NCBI GenBank assembly: GCA_025677825.1
Contig: JAIXMO010000006.1
Span: 248,001 to 312,000 of the forward strand
Origin: Helicostylum pulchrum
Taxonomy: Eukaryota; Mucoromycota; Mucoromycetes; Mucorales; Mucoraceae
Length of the DNA: 64,000 nt
Direction: 5' to 3'
In this document: positions 48,431 to 57,758 of the stretch, one piece after another
Layout of the letters: every line of letters begins with the position of its first letter
How positions within the stretch are numbered: the stretch's first letter is position 1
Position numbers and translations under genes: made by a program
Notes under the pieces: model-generated
What the model saw: only the letters and a program-made list of their open reading frames with translations
What the model was told of the DNA's origin: nothing
Database searches by the model: none

Positions 48431-49313
48431 ATTTTTAAAGTATGTAATATAATTAGTTGATTTAATTGATAAATGACAAGTAAAGATTTAATCATAAAAA
48501 AAAAAAATCAGTTTATATTTATATAATTTTTTTTTTTTTGGAAACTAGTAGGGTCCTCATTTTAAGTTACGTGTACCCTAATAGTCAAATGTTTCGTAAA
48601 TTTCAACCAATGAGAGATAAAAATTTCTGAAAAAAAGTCACTGTAACCGGAAAGGTACTCGTTTTTTTTATTCTCAAGCTTCCATTTCTACCTCTACACT
48701 TATCGGATTTCGGTACCTTCCTTCCAGTGAAATTTTCTTGGAAAAATTTTTGGTCGCTAGCAGCATAAATTATTTGACAGATCTAATACATGTAAAAAAT
48801 ACAAGTGATATGTAAGCGCTACAAATAAAATAAATGAGCGCTTATGTTTTGGATTTCATATTAAATATACATCCGCAAAAGTTTTTTTAATAACAAACAT
48901 TCTTCTGTGGATCTTTGGGTTTTGGAATCATTTTTTTCTGCAATAAATTTTTTTTTTTTTCTTAATAGATCATTTGATAAAGTAGCAGAATCAAATTAAA
49001 CTATTGGACTAAAAATCAATTGCATGATATGCAGGTAAAAAATGATGTACATCTATTTTATTTGTTAGAACCTGTCACAAAGTATTATTATGTAGTTGCA
49101 TTCATTACACGATTTACCGGGTAATAGCAAAAATTTCGCAGGTTTTTTTATTTATATAAAATATGCAAGAGATTCTACAATAGGAAAGGCTGTGATCAAA
49201 ACCTTATTAAATTTTTGGGTGAAAAAAAAAACACTTTTTTTTTATGATTTGATATAATGATGCAGACACTAAGGAAAATTAAAAGAATTGTTTATTATTA
49301 TTATATGGTGTTA
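48431..49313. other. Gene-free spacer
   Basis: This AT-rich spacer is the promoter side of the ZIP gene and the 3' side of the intronless orphan. No gene or clear repeat is seen. Confidence 0.55.
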
Positions 49314-50867
49314 TTATGAGTCAACATTTTCAGTTTCAGCATCATCTCCATTAACCTTGAATACACTTTGACGAAGATTGTTAATATGCAGGTGGCTATC
49401 TCTAGAATACGAGTTGTCAAACTCGAGAAATTTTTTATAAGTCTGATCTAAACACCAGACCATGCTAGTTGTCTGAACACACAAACGATTTAACATCCCG
49501 ATTTCCTTCCTCTTATTTCTTGTCTTTACTTTAATAAGTTCCAATTCGAACAAATTACAAATATCATAAACTCTACCAAGTACAAATTTTTTCTCATAGT
49601 CATGAATATATTCTTCATATTCGTTCAAGTTGGAAACTAACTTTCTAAAAGATTGTTGAATTCGTGATAATTGAGTATACGCATCAGGATTATTTCTCTT
49701 TCTTCTAAGTAGGTCAAGATTACTGTCTGACATTAATAGTTCTAATTTTGATCGGATTTTATCTCGGTTAATTCGGCAACGAAGTACATTATGTCTAAAA
49801 GTAACGTCTTGCTCTCCGGTGTCTTCGGCATGGATATTTAGAGATGATTCATCAACACGATCTGGCATAAATCCACTATAATTTGATACACGCTGAGAAG
49901 GCGCACGCGATTTACCATCAAGTACTCGAACATCCAAGTGAAGCTCATTAAGGTCGTTCAAAATATTATAGGCGAACTCGTTAAAGGTTGCTATTTTTAT
50001 TTGTTTTAAATCGCCTCCCAAGCACATAGAAAATATACCAGACCTAAGATTCTTCAAGCTACGGATAAATGCACAGGGTTTAGTCATTCTAACATTCTTC
50101 CTCATAAACGAACTATCCATAAACTTTAAAATAATTTTTGAGTTTTCACCAGCAGATCCAATATTGATAAATGGTTTTTTATATACAGTATTCATCGCTA
50201 TTAACACATCTGTTTTTTCTAAATCATGTCTGAGCAAAGTATATAACACAAAATCGAAAACGAACGAATCACGAGCTGTAGATAAAGCACTCACTAAGAA
50301 CGACTCGATATCTGGAAATTCATTAATTGCTCGTTCTTCAGGGATACCAAATGACCACATAACTAAGGCGGCTAAAGATTCTACCAATTTCGTGTCCAGA
50401 GCAGTTTCAAAATAAATGTGATTAAGCATACGAGATAACCGTCCAGTCCGATTAGTAGAAAGCAATTCAAGCAAGAAGTTTTTAGCAGTTTTAGTATTAT
50501 AAGCTTTTGTCCTAATTTCACTGTCGTATGTAGTTGTAACAGCCGAAAGTTTCTCGGATTCCAACCAACTTTTAATATATTCCATTGCATTGATTAACTT
50601 TATAGCATATGTGGTATCTACAGTACTATTATCCTTATTACGTTCTGATGTTGCTAAGTTTTGATTAATTTTATCTTTAGCAATTATACCGAAGCGACTA
50701 GCGAGCAAATTTAATCCGGTATATACCAAATAAAGAAATATGAAGTAGATCACGAGTGTTTGAGTATCATATATGGTGATGTATAGGCAGTCATCTCCTG
50801 CTGTTTCCTTGCAATGACTATACAGACGTTGACCAACCAATAAAACGAGTAGAAAAATGTAATTCAT
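49314..50867 (-). CDS. Orphan membrane-anchored protein, 517 aa, intronless
   Basis: I do not recognise this protein. The frame is uninterrupted for 517 codons in a region where most genes have introns. The N-terminus begins with a hydrophobic segment (MNYIFLLVLLVGQRLYS; signal peptide or anchor). A second strong TM helix follows (TLVIYFIFLYLVYTGLNLLA, about residues 31-50). The remaining ~460 residues are soluble, helix-rich and charged, with two Cys in the short loop between the hydrophobic segments. No enzyme motif is visible. A type of organelle or secretory-pathway membrane protein is possible. The lack of introns could mean recent origin, retroposition or transfer, none of which is demonstrated. 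Confidence 0.75.
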   Translation of the reverse strand: MNYIFLLVLLVGQRLYSHCKETAGDDCLYITIYDTQTLVIYFIFLYLVYTGLNLLASRFGIIAKDKINQNLATSERNKDNSTVDTTYAIKLINAMEYIKSWLESEKLSAVTTTYDSEIRTKAYNTKTAKNFLLELLSTNRTGRLSRMLNHIYFETALDTKLVESLAALVMWSFGIPEERAINEFPDIESFLVSALSTARDSFVFDFVLYTLLRHDLEKTDVLIAMNTVYKKPFINIGSAGENSKIILKFMDSSFMRKNVRMTKPCAFIRSLKNLRSGIFSMCLGGDLKQIKIATFNEFAYNILNDLNELHLDVRVLDGKSRAPSQRVSNYSGFMPDRVDESSLNIHAEDTGEQDVTFRHNVLRCRINRDKIRSKLELLMSDSNLDLLRRKRNNPDAYTQLSRIQQSFRKLVSNLNEYEEYIHDYEKKFVLGRVYDICNLFELELIKVKTRNKRKEIGMLNRLCVQTTSMVWCLDQTYKKFLEFDNSYSRDSHLHINNLRQSVFKVNGDDAETENVDS

Positions 50868-51391
50868 TTTTTAGATATAAATAAATAAGAATAAAATAAA
50901 AATACATGGTGTTTATATATTGTTTCGTTTATACCCATTGTTGCGTTATATATACTCTTCCTCTTCCGCTAAAAAATGCTACCTGTATATATTGTAATAT
51001 GCAAAAGGAAATGGGGGGGGTTTTAAAAAAAAAGTAACTATCCATTATTGCAAGTACAGTACAAAGATCAAATCTGAAGACAAAGTACACGATTTTTAGC
51101 TATTGTGGTCAAACTTGGTTGATAGTAGGTTAAGGCTAAAAAGGTGCCATTCTATACAGTTTACAGGAATAAAAAAGACCTTAATAATTCGTTCAACCAC
51201 AAGAAATAAGTATATCTCTGCTTAAAAAGTTTCTTGTCTGTAGTAACAATACACTTTGTCTTCGACAAAGAAGTCGTAATAAACCCACGAAACTATTAGA
51301 AAAACAGTCCAATGGGACTGTTTACTTTTTTTTTTTATAGTTTCAAACTTCACATTAAACTTTTTTTTCGAGTTTAAGAAAGTGCATGCAA
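50868..51391. other. Divergent promoter region
   Basis: This 0.5-kb spacer between divergent genes has a G8 run near 51014-51021. No gene is seen. Confidence 0.55.
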
Positions 51392-53070
51392 ATGGGTAGA
51401 TTCGCAGATAAAAGAGCACAGAAACCAAAGCCAGTTCCCAAGAAGAAGAAGGAGCCCGAGACTTTTGATGAATTCATGGAAGGTGAGTGACAAAAGATTA
51501 TACAGACGCAACTTGGCTTTTAAAAAAAAATACAGAGGCCATTCATTTCGAAGAGCAAGGTGAACGTTATCGAACTGGCGATAGAGCTCAACGTAACTAC
51601 GAAAGAGCTGCAGAAATGTACGGAAAAGCATTTGAATATAATGATAAAGACGCCGATTGTATTTATAACTGGTAAAAGAAGAAAACATATCTTTTTTTTA
51701 TAAAAAAAAAGCTGAAAGTATGTTGTTATAGGGGACGAGTTTTATTTCTTCTAGTTAATTTTTTACCTTCTCATGCATCGCCCGAAGAAAAATTAGAGAA
51801 AGTAGATCAATCGATTGAAAAGTTTAGAGCTGCTTTAGAGTTAGAAAAGAATAAGACAGATGCACAATTTAATTTAGCACAGGCACTTCATCAAAGATCT
51901 GAAATTTTACAAGAGACAACTGAAATTGATAACGCGTATGCTGCTTCGGCTAGATCGTTACAAGAAGCAATTGATATGTTTGATAATGTATACGGCTTGC
52001 AAGAAAAAGAGTATTTAGAGCAATCTGCACCAGACGAAACTAATGAACCAGTTATTGCTGAATCGCCAGTTACGGAAGAACACGACCATTCTACATGCGA
52101 TCACGATCACTCTCATGAGCCTAAAAAAGAAGAAGAGGAATTCACTACTGTCACAAAAGTAGAATCAACCACAGCATATTCATTGATTGAAACCCTTTTA
52201 TCTACTGCTGAAACCATGTCTACCATGGCATCGATGCTTGCTTCGTTCCCTGCCTCCATGGATTTATTCAGTCGCGCCAGAGCAAAACTCGGTCTTGCTG
52301 AAAAATGGTTATCCAAGATGCCATCCACATCTAATGCGGAAGATAGCGCTGAAATAGAAAAGCAAAAAAAAGAAGCGCGTATTCAAATCAATTTAAAAGA
52401 AGCGTCTACCTACGCCGCTATGGCCGATCGTACGTTTATCGCATCAGGCACCGTGGATAACTCATTATTTGAAAAAGCGATTGAAAAATTAGACGAGATT
52501 ATTAACCAGTACGATGCTAAACATGTTGAAGCTATGTGTGACCGTGGCGATATTTTGACATCTTACGCACAATCCATTGCTGAAGTAGCAAATAAAAAGG
52601 GGTCACCTTTAGTTCCCGAAAAAGACGGTAAAGAAGTATGGCACTTGTACGCTACAGCCACTAAATCATTTCAAGCTGCTTTAGCGATCGAACCTAAAAA
52701 CCTTAGTATCTTGAACAAAATGGGCGATTTGAGTTTAACTCGCGCTAGTTTAGATTTACCTATTGCCGAAAGAAACAAACTTCAGTTATTGAAAAATGCG
52801 CAATTCTACTTTAAGCATGCGGTGGAGGTAGATAAGGAAGTGTTAATCGGTGGATATATCGGCTGGGCCATGAGCGAATGGGCCCTTGAAGAATGGGCTG
52901 ACGTGAGTGGTAAAAAAAATGATGCCCTTAAAATTATACGTGTTTGGATCAAGCGTGGTGGCAATGGCTCCTTATTTAGAAATTTAGCCGAGGATAACGA
53001 ATCTTGGGATGAAGATTTTGTGGAGTTTATTATCGAAAATTTCTTTGCTGACGATGAAGAGTCAGAATAA
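51392..53070 (+). CDS. TPR repeat protein with His/Asp-rich insert
   Basis: Exons 51392-51482, 51536-51671 and 51732-53070 give 521 aa. A basic N-terminus (MGRFADKRAQKPKPVPKKKK) precedes TPR-like helices (RNYERAAEMYGKAFEYNDKDADCIYNWGRVLF; DQSIEKFRAALELEKNKTDAQFNLAQALHQR). An acidic His-rich insert (EEHDHSTCDHDHSHE, about residues 175-190) follows, then further helical repeats and an acidic C-terminus. The general layout recalls the fungal Ett1/Nro1 group, but I do not see enough to claim orthology. The insert could bind metal. It may be nuclear from its basic start (inference). Confidence 0.82.
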
Positions 53071-54330
53071 GATCTACAACTGAGTCAAAATGGGTTATTT
53101 TTGGTAGATGGACCATTGTATTTTTGTGCAACACATTTGTATAATAAAAAACAAGTAACATAAGCTATTTACAATCAAAAGTTTAAATAAATTCTGATTT
53201 TATATCGTACGTATCGTGTGTGAAATAAAAGAAAACAAAAAAAAAGAGGGGACTGGGGGTACCTGTAACACCATAACAGTCTAGTACCTAAATAGAGTTA
53301 CGGATAATATGATTAAGACGTATACAAGGGCTCACTTAAATAATTAACACCAGGGAATGGCCACCGCATGTGTACATCGCTACTCCAATAAACCTTTTTT
53401 TAATAATTGCGTGGCATCTTTTTTCTTCAAAAGTAAATGTATCCGAGATATAAAAAGGAATAGCTTCCGCCCCACATAATAACTGTCAAAAAGTGTGTTT
53501 GTCGCTCCATTGATGAAACCAAAAAAAAAGGTCTTAATAATTTAACCGCACTTTAATATTCTCTTTAACAAGTGTATCAAGTTCCCACGAATTATATATA
53601 ATAGAGAAAATGTTTCCATTGATTCTCTGTCCACAAGTCAAATAAGGACAAAATGGAGAATAATTCCCCCTATCTTTTTTGGACCCGCAGCTTATTTTAC
53701 TGTCATAAAGTTCATTCCGTGGGAGAAGCCCAATGCGGGTAACCTTAGATTGATTTTAGTGTCTCCAAAACGTATTATATAATCCGCTGCAATGACTTTT
53801 AAAAATAAGAGCCGGCACTACAACTTTAATTTAAATATTGTGGGGAAATTATATCCACTCACCATTCAGAAGCCAGTAATTTTTATTATTTTGGGAATTC
53901 TTTTCTCTTGTCCCCCAAAAAATATACCCCTTTTGTGTGTGTACTAAAAATAATAATATGAACCTTGTTTTGTTCGCGGTATAATACGTTGGTTGTACCA
54001 ATTGCATTTTCTGAATCGGTAAAGATTTCTTAATTGTCTTGTTGGGAACTTATTTACTCTCGCCGCGGGACATCAAACATATTAAACTCAACAAAAAAAT
54101 AAAATAGTCGTTTGATTTATATGTCAAATTTTTTGGTATTATTATTTGTTAAAGATATTAGGTAGTTAACTCACTAAAAGAGGGGGAAATATGGGAGTAT
54201 ATAATGTTACAAAAGTAGAGGAAAAGAAAGAGGTAGTGCTAGCCTTAATAAAAAAGAGTTAGGCTAGATAAGCGTGTATGTGTTGTGTGTGTGTGTGCGG
54301 GAGAAGGATATCAGGTGAGTAAAGTTATAT
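53071..54330. other. Gene-free spacer, 1.3 kb
   Basis: This intergenic DNA lies between converging genes. It includes a TG microsatellite at about 54279-54297 near the 3' end of the left transporter gene. No gene is evident. Confidence 0.55.
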
Positions 54331-55098
54331 TTAGTGAAGGCGACCAGTAGGCAAAAGGAAATATGACGAATCCTTTGTTAAGAGACCAGAAAGCGCATTA
54401 TACCATGCAGCTAAAGCGGTGATAGTACCAAATGCACCAGCAGCGATCTTAGTAGTGAGACTATTGTTATATTCACTAGCTGCTAAGAGAATGAAAGTAA
54501 TGAACAAGAAGAAAAACATACTCATAAGACCAACACTTGAACGATGAGAAGAAATCAACATGATACCAGTGAAAATAGCCCAGGATATTAAGTAAATACC
54601 CATAGAATTTCTGAACACTGATTCATCTTCACCGGCATAAGAGCTTGTAATACCAGCTCCAGGAATGAAAATCAAACCATAAGAGAGCCAGAAACCTCCG
54701 TAAGATGAGAAGGCAGTAGCACCAAAAGTGTTACCAGTTTTGAATTCCCACATACCAGCTAATAACTACAACAATATAAAAAAAAGGTAAAAAAGAGTAA
54801 GTAACTGAGAGAAAGGAATTGTGTTTAAATGTAATTTTACCTGGACAATACCGCCGTAAAAGAAAGCTAAACCAACAACAACATTGGAAGGGCCATCAGC
54901 AGCTACACCAGCACCAGCATTGTGAAGAGATAAAACAAAGGTAGTTAAGGCGAAAGAACTGAGCCCTAAAGGACCAGGATTTGCAATAGTAGGAGCACTA
55001 TAGACAGGAACTTGAGCATAGCTAGGGGTAGCATATTTAGCTTCAACATCACTAGCACTGTCGCGACTAACAGCTCTATTATTTGTAGTTTCAGTCAT
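54331..55098 (-). CDS. Acetate transporter family (Gpr1/Fun34/SatP), left copy
   Basis: Exons 54841-55098 and 54331-54765 give 230 aa. The AceTr signature [23 protein letters not shown] is followed by six TM segments ([66 protein letters not shown] and more). Such proteins import acetate or succinate, or export ammonium, at the plasma membrane in fungi. A near-identical copy lies in inverted orientation at 56705-57469. Amino-acid differences are confined to the first ~35 residues plus three scattered positions. A TATATAAA box lies about 66-73 nt upstream of the ATG. Confidence 0.94.
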
Positions 55099-55163
55099 TT
55101 TTTAGTTAATTTAAATATAAAAATATGTATAAAAAAAAAATTGGAACTGGGAAAAAGGTGCCC

Positions 55164-55171
55164 TTTATATA
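55164..55171 (-). promoter_or_regulatory. TATA box of the left transporter gene
   Basis: Read on the minus strand this is TATATAAA, 66-73 nt before the ATG. The equivalent TATATAAA occurs upstream of the right copy. Confidence 0.6.
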
Positions 55172-55350
55172 CGTTTTTTTTTTTTTCTCCAAAAAAAAAT
55201 TAGGCTTGTGAACTCTTTTTCCTGATGAATAGAAATCCCGATTATTTTTTCAATTGGGGGGAGTTGATAATCTTTTTCGTTCTGTTTATTCTTTTTATTT
55301 GGGTATATTTCTTTTTAAAAATGCATTATTGTAATGGAAGCGATTTGAAA

Positions 55351-55377
55351 ATCCTACCATGCCAAGACGACATGTCA
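55351..55377 (-). promoter_or_regulatory. Conserved promoter block, left copy
   Basis: The plus strand reads ATCCTACCAT..CAAGAC..CATGTCA, 253-279 nt from the ATG. The reverse-complement counterpart at 56411-56437 lies 268-294 nt from the other ATG. Its preservation amid diverged flanks suggests a transcription factor site. Confidence 0.55.
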
Positions 55378-56410
55378 TAATAAGATTTCGTGTTATATTA
55401 ATGCATAATTTTTTGAAGTAATTGGTATATTTTCTTTTTTTGGGTTTTTATTTTTTATATACAGTGGCCAAAGCCAAAGGTACAGTAAAAAACTTTTGCA
55501 GAATATTTATAAAATATTCCCATACACAAAAAACCATTTGGTCACAAACAAATAGAGTACAACATCTATTTTTGATATAATCTTAAACTTGATCTCCAAC
55601 AGAGATTTATAACTCTGTAAACGTTCAAAAAAAAAAAAAGACGATTTACATGGCACTTCAAATAAGTATTTTTTTAGGAGTGAGCGTAAAAAATGTTACA
55701 TGTATCATATTTATCAGCATTTGATGACGATTCTTTTAGTTCACCTTTTAACAATAGTTTAGATCAGCCTCCTTTTTATCACAAGCAATTAACTATAAAC
55801 ACCCTTTCTATCTTGATTAAATTAGCGTATATCATGCTTCGACTGTTTTTTTTAAAAAAAAAACTGATTAAATCTACCTTTGGCAAAGTTCCTTTCGGAG
55901 GCATGTGTTTTTTTTTACTGTATCATAATAAATTTATAAAGAACGAGATTTCATTATCATTGTACCAGGGAAATTATTTTAGATGGTAAAATAGAAAAGG
56001 CGGGGAGAAATCATTTGTTTTTTTTGGCAGACAACTAAAGAAATAGATCCGAACCGAGAAGGCTTCAACTGAACCATGTAAACTGCTTTTGGAAAAAAGA
56101 TCTTACATGGTAGACATAATCTCCGTTTGAAATCAATTTTAATCCAATCAAGATTTATGAAATATCATTGTGCTATGCTATTATTTCAGTATGTTGCAGG
56201 GTGGTTTCTTGTTTAAATAAATGCAGTTGTTTGTGATCAAGTAAATAGCTTGTGTATGAGAACGTTTTTTTTTTAAAAAAATATATCTGTGAAAGTTTTT
56301 TTTACTGCGCTTTGGCTTTGGCTTTTGACTTAAAAACTCAAAAAAAGAAAATATACCAATACATTAAATGTAATAAAAATATGCAGCGATAGAATACGAA
56401 ATCCTGTTAT

Positions 56411-56437
56411 TGACATGCTGTCTTGATATGGTAGGAT
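56411..56437 (+). promoter_or_regulatory. Conserved promoter block, right copy
   Basis: This is the counterpart of 55351-55377 in inverted orientation (TGACATG..GTCTTG..ATGGTAGGAT on the plus strand). Confidence 0.55.
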
Positions 56438-56598
56438 CTTCAAAATCGTTGATAAAAATTTAACTATTACGATAATGCATTTTTTTTTTAAAAAAAGAAC
56501 AAAAAGAAAAAAAATCAACTCCCTCCCCCCGAAAATGCCGCATTCCTATTGAACAGGAAAAGGGTTTACAAGTTTTTTTTTTTTTGAAAAAAAAACAT

Positions 56599-56606
56599 AT
56601 ATAAAC
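56599..56606 (+). promoter_or_regulatory. TATA box of the right transporter gene
   Basis: A TATATAAA-type box about 100 nt before the ATG at 56705 is followed by an AT-rich leader. Confidence 0.55.
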
Positions 56607-56704
56607 GGCTCATTTTTATTCTTACATATAATTTCTATTTTTATTCTTTATTTTAAAAAAAAACTCAAAAACCAAATCAAGATTTTTAAATATTTACAAA
56701 TAAA

Positions 56705-57469
56705 ATGCCTGAATCCGCAAATCATAGATCTGTCAGTCATGACAGCAATAGTGACATTGAAACTAAATACTCACCTGGCTATGCTCCAGCTCCTGTCTAT
56801 AGTGCTCCTACTATTGCAAATCCTGGTCCTTTAGGGCTCAGTTCTTTCGCCTTAACTACCTTTGTTTTATCTCTTCACAATGCTGGTGCTGGTGTAGCTG
56901 CTGATGGCCCTTCCAATGTTGTTGTTGGTTTAGCTTTCTTTTACGGCGGTATTGTCCAGGTAAAATTACATTCAAACACAATTCCTTTCTCTCAGTTACT
57001 TACTCTTTTTTACCTTTTTTTTATATTGTTGTAGTTATTAGCTGGTATGTGGGAATTCAAAACTGGTAACACTTTTGGTGCTACTGCCTTCTCATCTTAC
57101 GGAGGTTTCTGGCTCTCTTATGGTTTGATTTTCATTCCTGGAGCTGGTATTACAAGCTCTTATGCCGGTGAAGATGAATCAGTGTTTAGAAAATCAATGG
57201 GTATTTACTTAATATCCTGGGCTATTTTCACTGGTATCATGTTGATTTCTTCTCATCGTTCAAGTGTTGGTCTTATGAGTATGTTTTTCTTCTTGTTCAT
57301 TACTTTCATCCTCTTAGCAGCTAGTGAATATAACAATAGTCTCACTACTAAGATCGCTGCTGGTGCATTTGGTACTATCACCGCTTTAGTTGCATGGTAC
57401 AATGCGCTTTCTGGTCTCTTAACAAAGGATTCGTCATATTTCCTTTTGCCTACTGGTCGTCTTCCCTAA
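56705..57469 (+). CDS. Acetate transporter family (Gpr1/Fun34/SatP), right copy
   Basis: Exons 56705-56959 and 57035-57469 give 229 aa, with the same six-TM AceTr protein and NPGPLGL motif as the left copy. From about residue 28 to four codons before the stop the DNA is almost identical. The 75-nt introns differ at one base by eye, and exon 2 differs at about eight of 435 positions. In contrast the N-terminal coding stretch ([22 protein letters not shown] versus [22 protein letters not shown]) and the flanks are clearly diverged. This points to gene conversion acting on an older inverted duplicate. Confidence 0.94.
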
Positions 57470-57722
57470 ATCTACTTTACTCACTTGATATCCACCCTTT
57501 TTTTCCGGTCAACACTACTTTAACTCTGTAACATTATATATTCCCCCACCCCACTTTTCCTCCATAGTGAGTTTACTCTTAATACCTTATTACTCTTTTT
57601 TTTGTTTCATCTACGATGTATATTTTAATAACGATAGCTTTTTTTTTTTCTTCATAATTTCTTTTGTTGTCCTTTCGGTATTTTTGCCGTGTTAAAACAT
57701 TTCGTTTTTTTTTTTACTGCTT

Positions 57723-57758
57723 CGAGACCCTCGTATGCATTGTCTAACCGAGGGTTTC
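57723..57758. other. Hairpin-forming inverted repeat
   Basis: CGAGACCCTCG and CGAGGGTTTCG form an 11-bp stem with one mismatch around a ~14-nt loop, downstream of the right acetate transporter gene. Confidence 0.6.

Larger units (their letters stand above)
55099..56704. promoter_or_regulatory. Shared divergent intergenic region of the acetate transporter pair
   Basis: The left ~400 and right ~400 bases are inverted, diverged copies of one ancestral promoter. Only the central ~800 bases lack obvious symmetry. Conserved blocks in the same order from each ATG are a TATA box, CTTGTGAACTC-like, a G/C6 stretch before AGTTGAT, ATAATGCAT, ATCCTACCATNNCAAGAC plus CATGTCA, and finally CCAAAGCCAAAG. 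I see no gene within; the open frame at 55693-55989 has no protein-like features. Confidence 0.75.
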
